Assembly: GCF_002865645.1 (NCBI RefSeq)
Contig: NW_020194512.1
Coordinates: forward strand, 4,381,183 to 4,445,182
From: Hyaloscypha bicolor E
Taxonomy: Eukaryota > Ascomycota > Leotiomycetes > Helotiales > Hyaloscyphaceae
Length of the DNA stretch: 64,000 nucleotides
Reading direction: 5' to 3'
The position numbers were made by a program, and so were the translations under genes. Positions 62,940 to 64,000 of this stretch are shown here, in pieces (within the stretch, counting starts at the first letter, position 1; the number at the start of each line of letters is the position of its first letter). The notes beneath the pieces were generated by a model. It was given only the letters and a program-made list of their open reading frames with translations, did not search any database and was not told where the DNA came from.

Positions 62940-63487
62940 GGACTTAAACTAGATCCAACTAGTCACCGCTAAAACTATACTCTCTGACTTTGCGGATTGG
63001 GGCGGGCCTATAAAAAAGCTATTATCGCAGATTCAACGTCCAGAGCGCTGGGCGCTATATAATCACTTAATATCCACTAGACATATTGGAGACCATATTG
63101 CGCTAATGGAAGACGCTGCTTACGCTTCAACTCTTCAACTCTTCACTAAGGCCACGGCGCTAGAATGTCTTTTGAGGACTCACTTATCCTTAGTAATCTC
63201 CTTGGGCAGGTTCTAACTGAACACCAAACGCCTTCACCTGATTTAAATGCGAAGCTAAAGGCCTGCCGCTATACCTATAATTAGGTCAGAAGGCCACGAA
63301 TATAGAAAGTCGCAAGTACGAGCAGAGGGATGTAGAGATTATTGAGTTTGCCATAGTAGGCATGGGAAGTGACCTGGCTAAGATTAAGGAGAATCTCGAT
63401 TCTCGAATGAGTTGGATCTGGGACGTGGACTTGTTAGGAGAGGTCGAGAGAGGCATTGCGATTGCCAGAGGGGAGTTAATGAAATAA
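62940..63487 (+). pseudogene. Decayed FAD-dependent monooxygenase (salicylate-hydroxylase type), C-terminal half
   Basis: Pieces in order but in shifted frames: FADWGGPIKKLLSQIQRPERWALY; DAAYASTL near 63113, in place of the FAD-binding GDAAH motif; EDSLILSNLLGQVL at 63165; VRRPRI (usual RRP motif); GMGSDLAKIKENLDSRMSWIWDVDL; and RGELMK ending at TAA 63485-63487. The order and motifs are those of single-component flavin monooxygenases that hydroxylate aromatics. Frameshifts after DAAYAST and near 63330, plus TAG stops, make it non-functional. The N-terminal GxGxxG region is absent. Confidence 0.65.
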
Positions 63488-63732
63488 ACTCTTTAATAGA
63501 GGCGACGGAGTTCAGTTTTCCGAGGATTTGATTCAAAAGGAGGATGTTTACTCAATAAGACAACTTATCCTGATGATGTAGTCTGTTCATCAATAACATC
63601 ATTACACTCTAATGAATATTTTCGGACTGCTAAGCTCTTTTAGATGACATGAATAGTTTCCATCAGTTGAGTCCGAACCGAAAGTGCCTCACCGTGCATA
63701 GTGCCATGTACATACGCTTCTCCTATCAATTT

Positions 63733-64000
63733 CTAACGCGTCTCACTAGTCTCAAGTTGAGTATTGACAATCGCGCCAGCGGCCTTTCGTCCATGCCCTT
63801 GTCTCTTTGCTTCTGATGGACCTCGAGACAGCGCTCTGCCTCCTTGGACTAACGGAGCGTCGACAGACTCTGTTTTTTTGACCTCTTTTCGAAAAATGTA
63901 AGGCACATAGGAGCCTTTCACAAGCATAATTCTGTCTCTTACTTGTCCACCTTCTGGCCCAAGACACAAGTATCCTTTTTTCGTAAGAAAGATGCGTTTT
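63733..64000 (-). CDS. 3' end of a second HET-like protein gene, runs off right edge
   Basis: The minus frame is open from the right edge to a stop at 63733. It reads FLTKKGYLCLGPEGGQV, then RDRIMLVKGSYVPYIFRKE. This is the C-terminal pattern of HET-domain proteins (a strand with GYxxLGP, then a Gly and PxxxR); compare ILAGGKTPFVLRPV in the intact HET gene. After this the tail (TESVDAPLVQGGRALSRG..) is unlike the family and may be a frame-changed end. The HET domain itself would lie beyond the window. Confidence 0.5.
   Translation of the reverse strand, partial: KRIFLTKKGYLCLGPEGGQVRDRIMLVKGSYVPYIFRKEVKKTESVDAPLVQGGRALSRGPSEAKRQGHGRKAAGAIVNTQLETSETR

Overview
The window looks like repeat-compartment DNA of a filamentous ascomycete (Pezizomycotina). 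Three things point there: short introns of 44-75 bp with GTATGT-type donors and CTAAC/CTGAC branch sites; fungal families (HET domain, ankyrin protein with a fungal N-terminal domain, TPR-CHAT, S8 protease, Makorin, aspzincin); and large AT-rich tracts with the TA-rich, stop-filled look of repeat-induced point mutation (RIP). In nearly every broken gene the premature stops are TAA/TAG where CAA/CAG is expected, or TGA where CGA is expected, i.e. C-to-T changes. The species cannot be named from the sequence alone.

Layout. 1-2.9 kb: minus-strand multi-exon ankyrin gene running off the left edge. 3.1-5.6 kb: a solo LTR with target duplication and a piggyBac element with 30-bp TIRs. 5.6-12.5 kb: AT-rich decayed sequence with a truncated Ty1/Copia copy, a ruined aminoglycoside-phosphotransferase-like gene, a TIR-element end, and a second solo LTR in opposite orientation. 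12.65-14.68 kb: secreted aspzincin (M35-like) metallopeptidase gene with two stop codons. 15.2-16.7 kb: 100-103 bp tandem repeats and small unknown ORFs. 16.7-23.8 kb: AT-rich, with one long decayed frame. 23.88-25.87 kb: intact secreted Ser/Thr-rich protein with a central Cys-His domain and the same C-terminal module as the aspzincin gene. 25.9-30 kb: AT-rich. 30.0-40.7 kb: one TPR-CHAT gene split by two DNA transposons, each with a visible target-site duplication, plus stops. 41-55.2 kb: AT-rich, with minisatellites and two nested copies of one Ty1/Copia family. 55.8-64 kb: gene-rich edge with an intact Makorin-like RING gene, an S8-protease/STAND remnant, an intact HET gene, a decayed FAD monooxygenase, and the 3' end of a second HET-like gene.

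How the genes fit together. HET, STAND-linked S8, TPR-CHAT and ankyrin proteins are the families fungi use for non-self recognition and regulated cell death. Here they sit at the borders of transposon-rich DNA and most are broken. The two secreted proteins near 13 and 25 kb look like one modular family: signal peptide, a different head domain in each, Ser/Thr-rich linkers, and a shared C-terminal cap. That is the most novel-looking system in the window.
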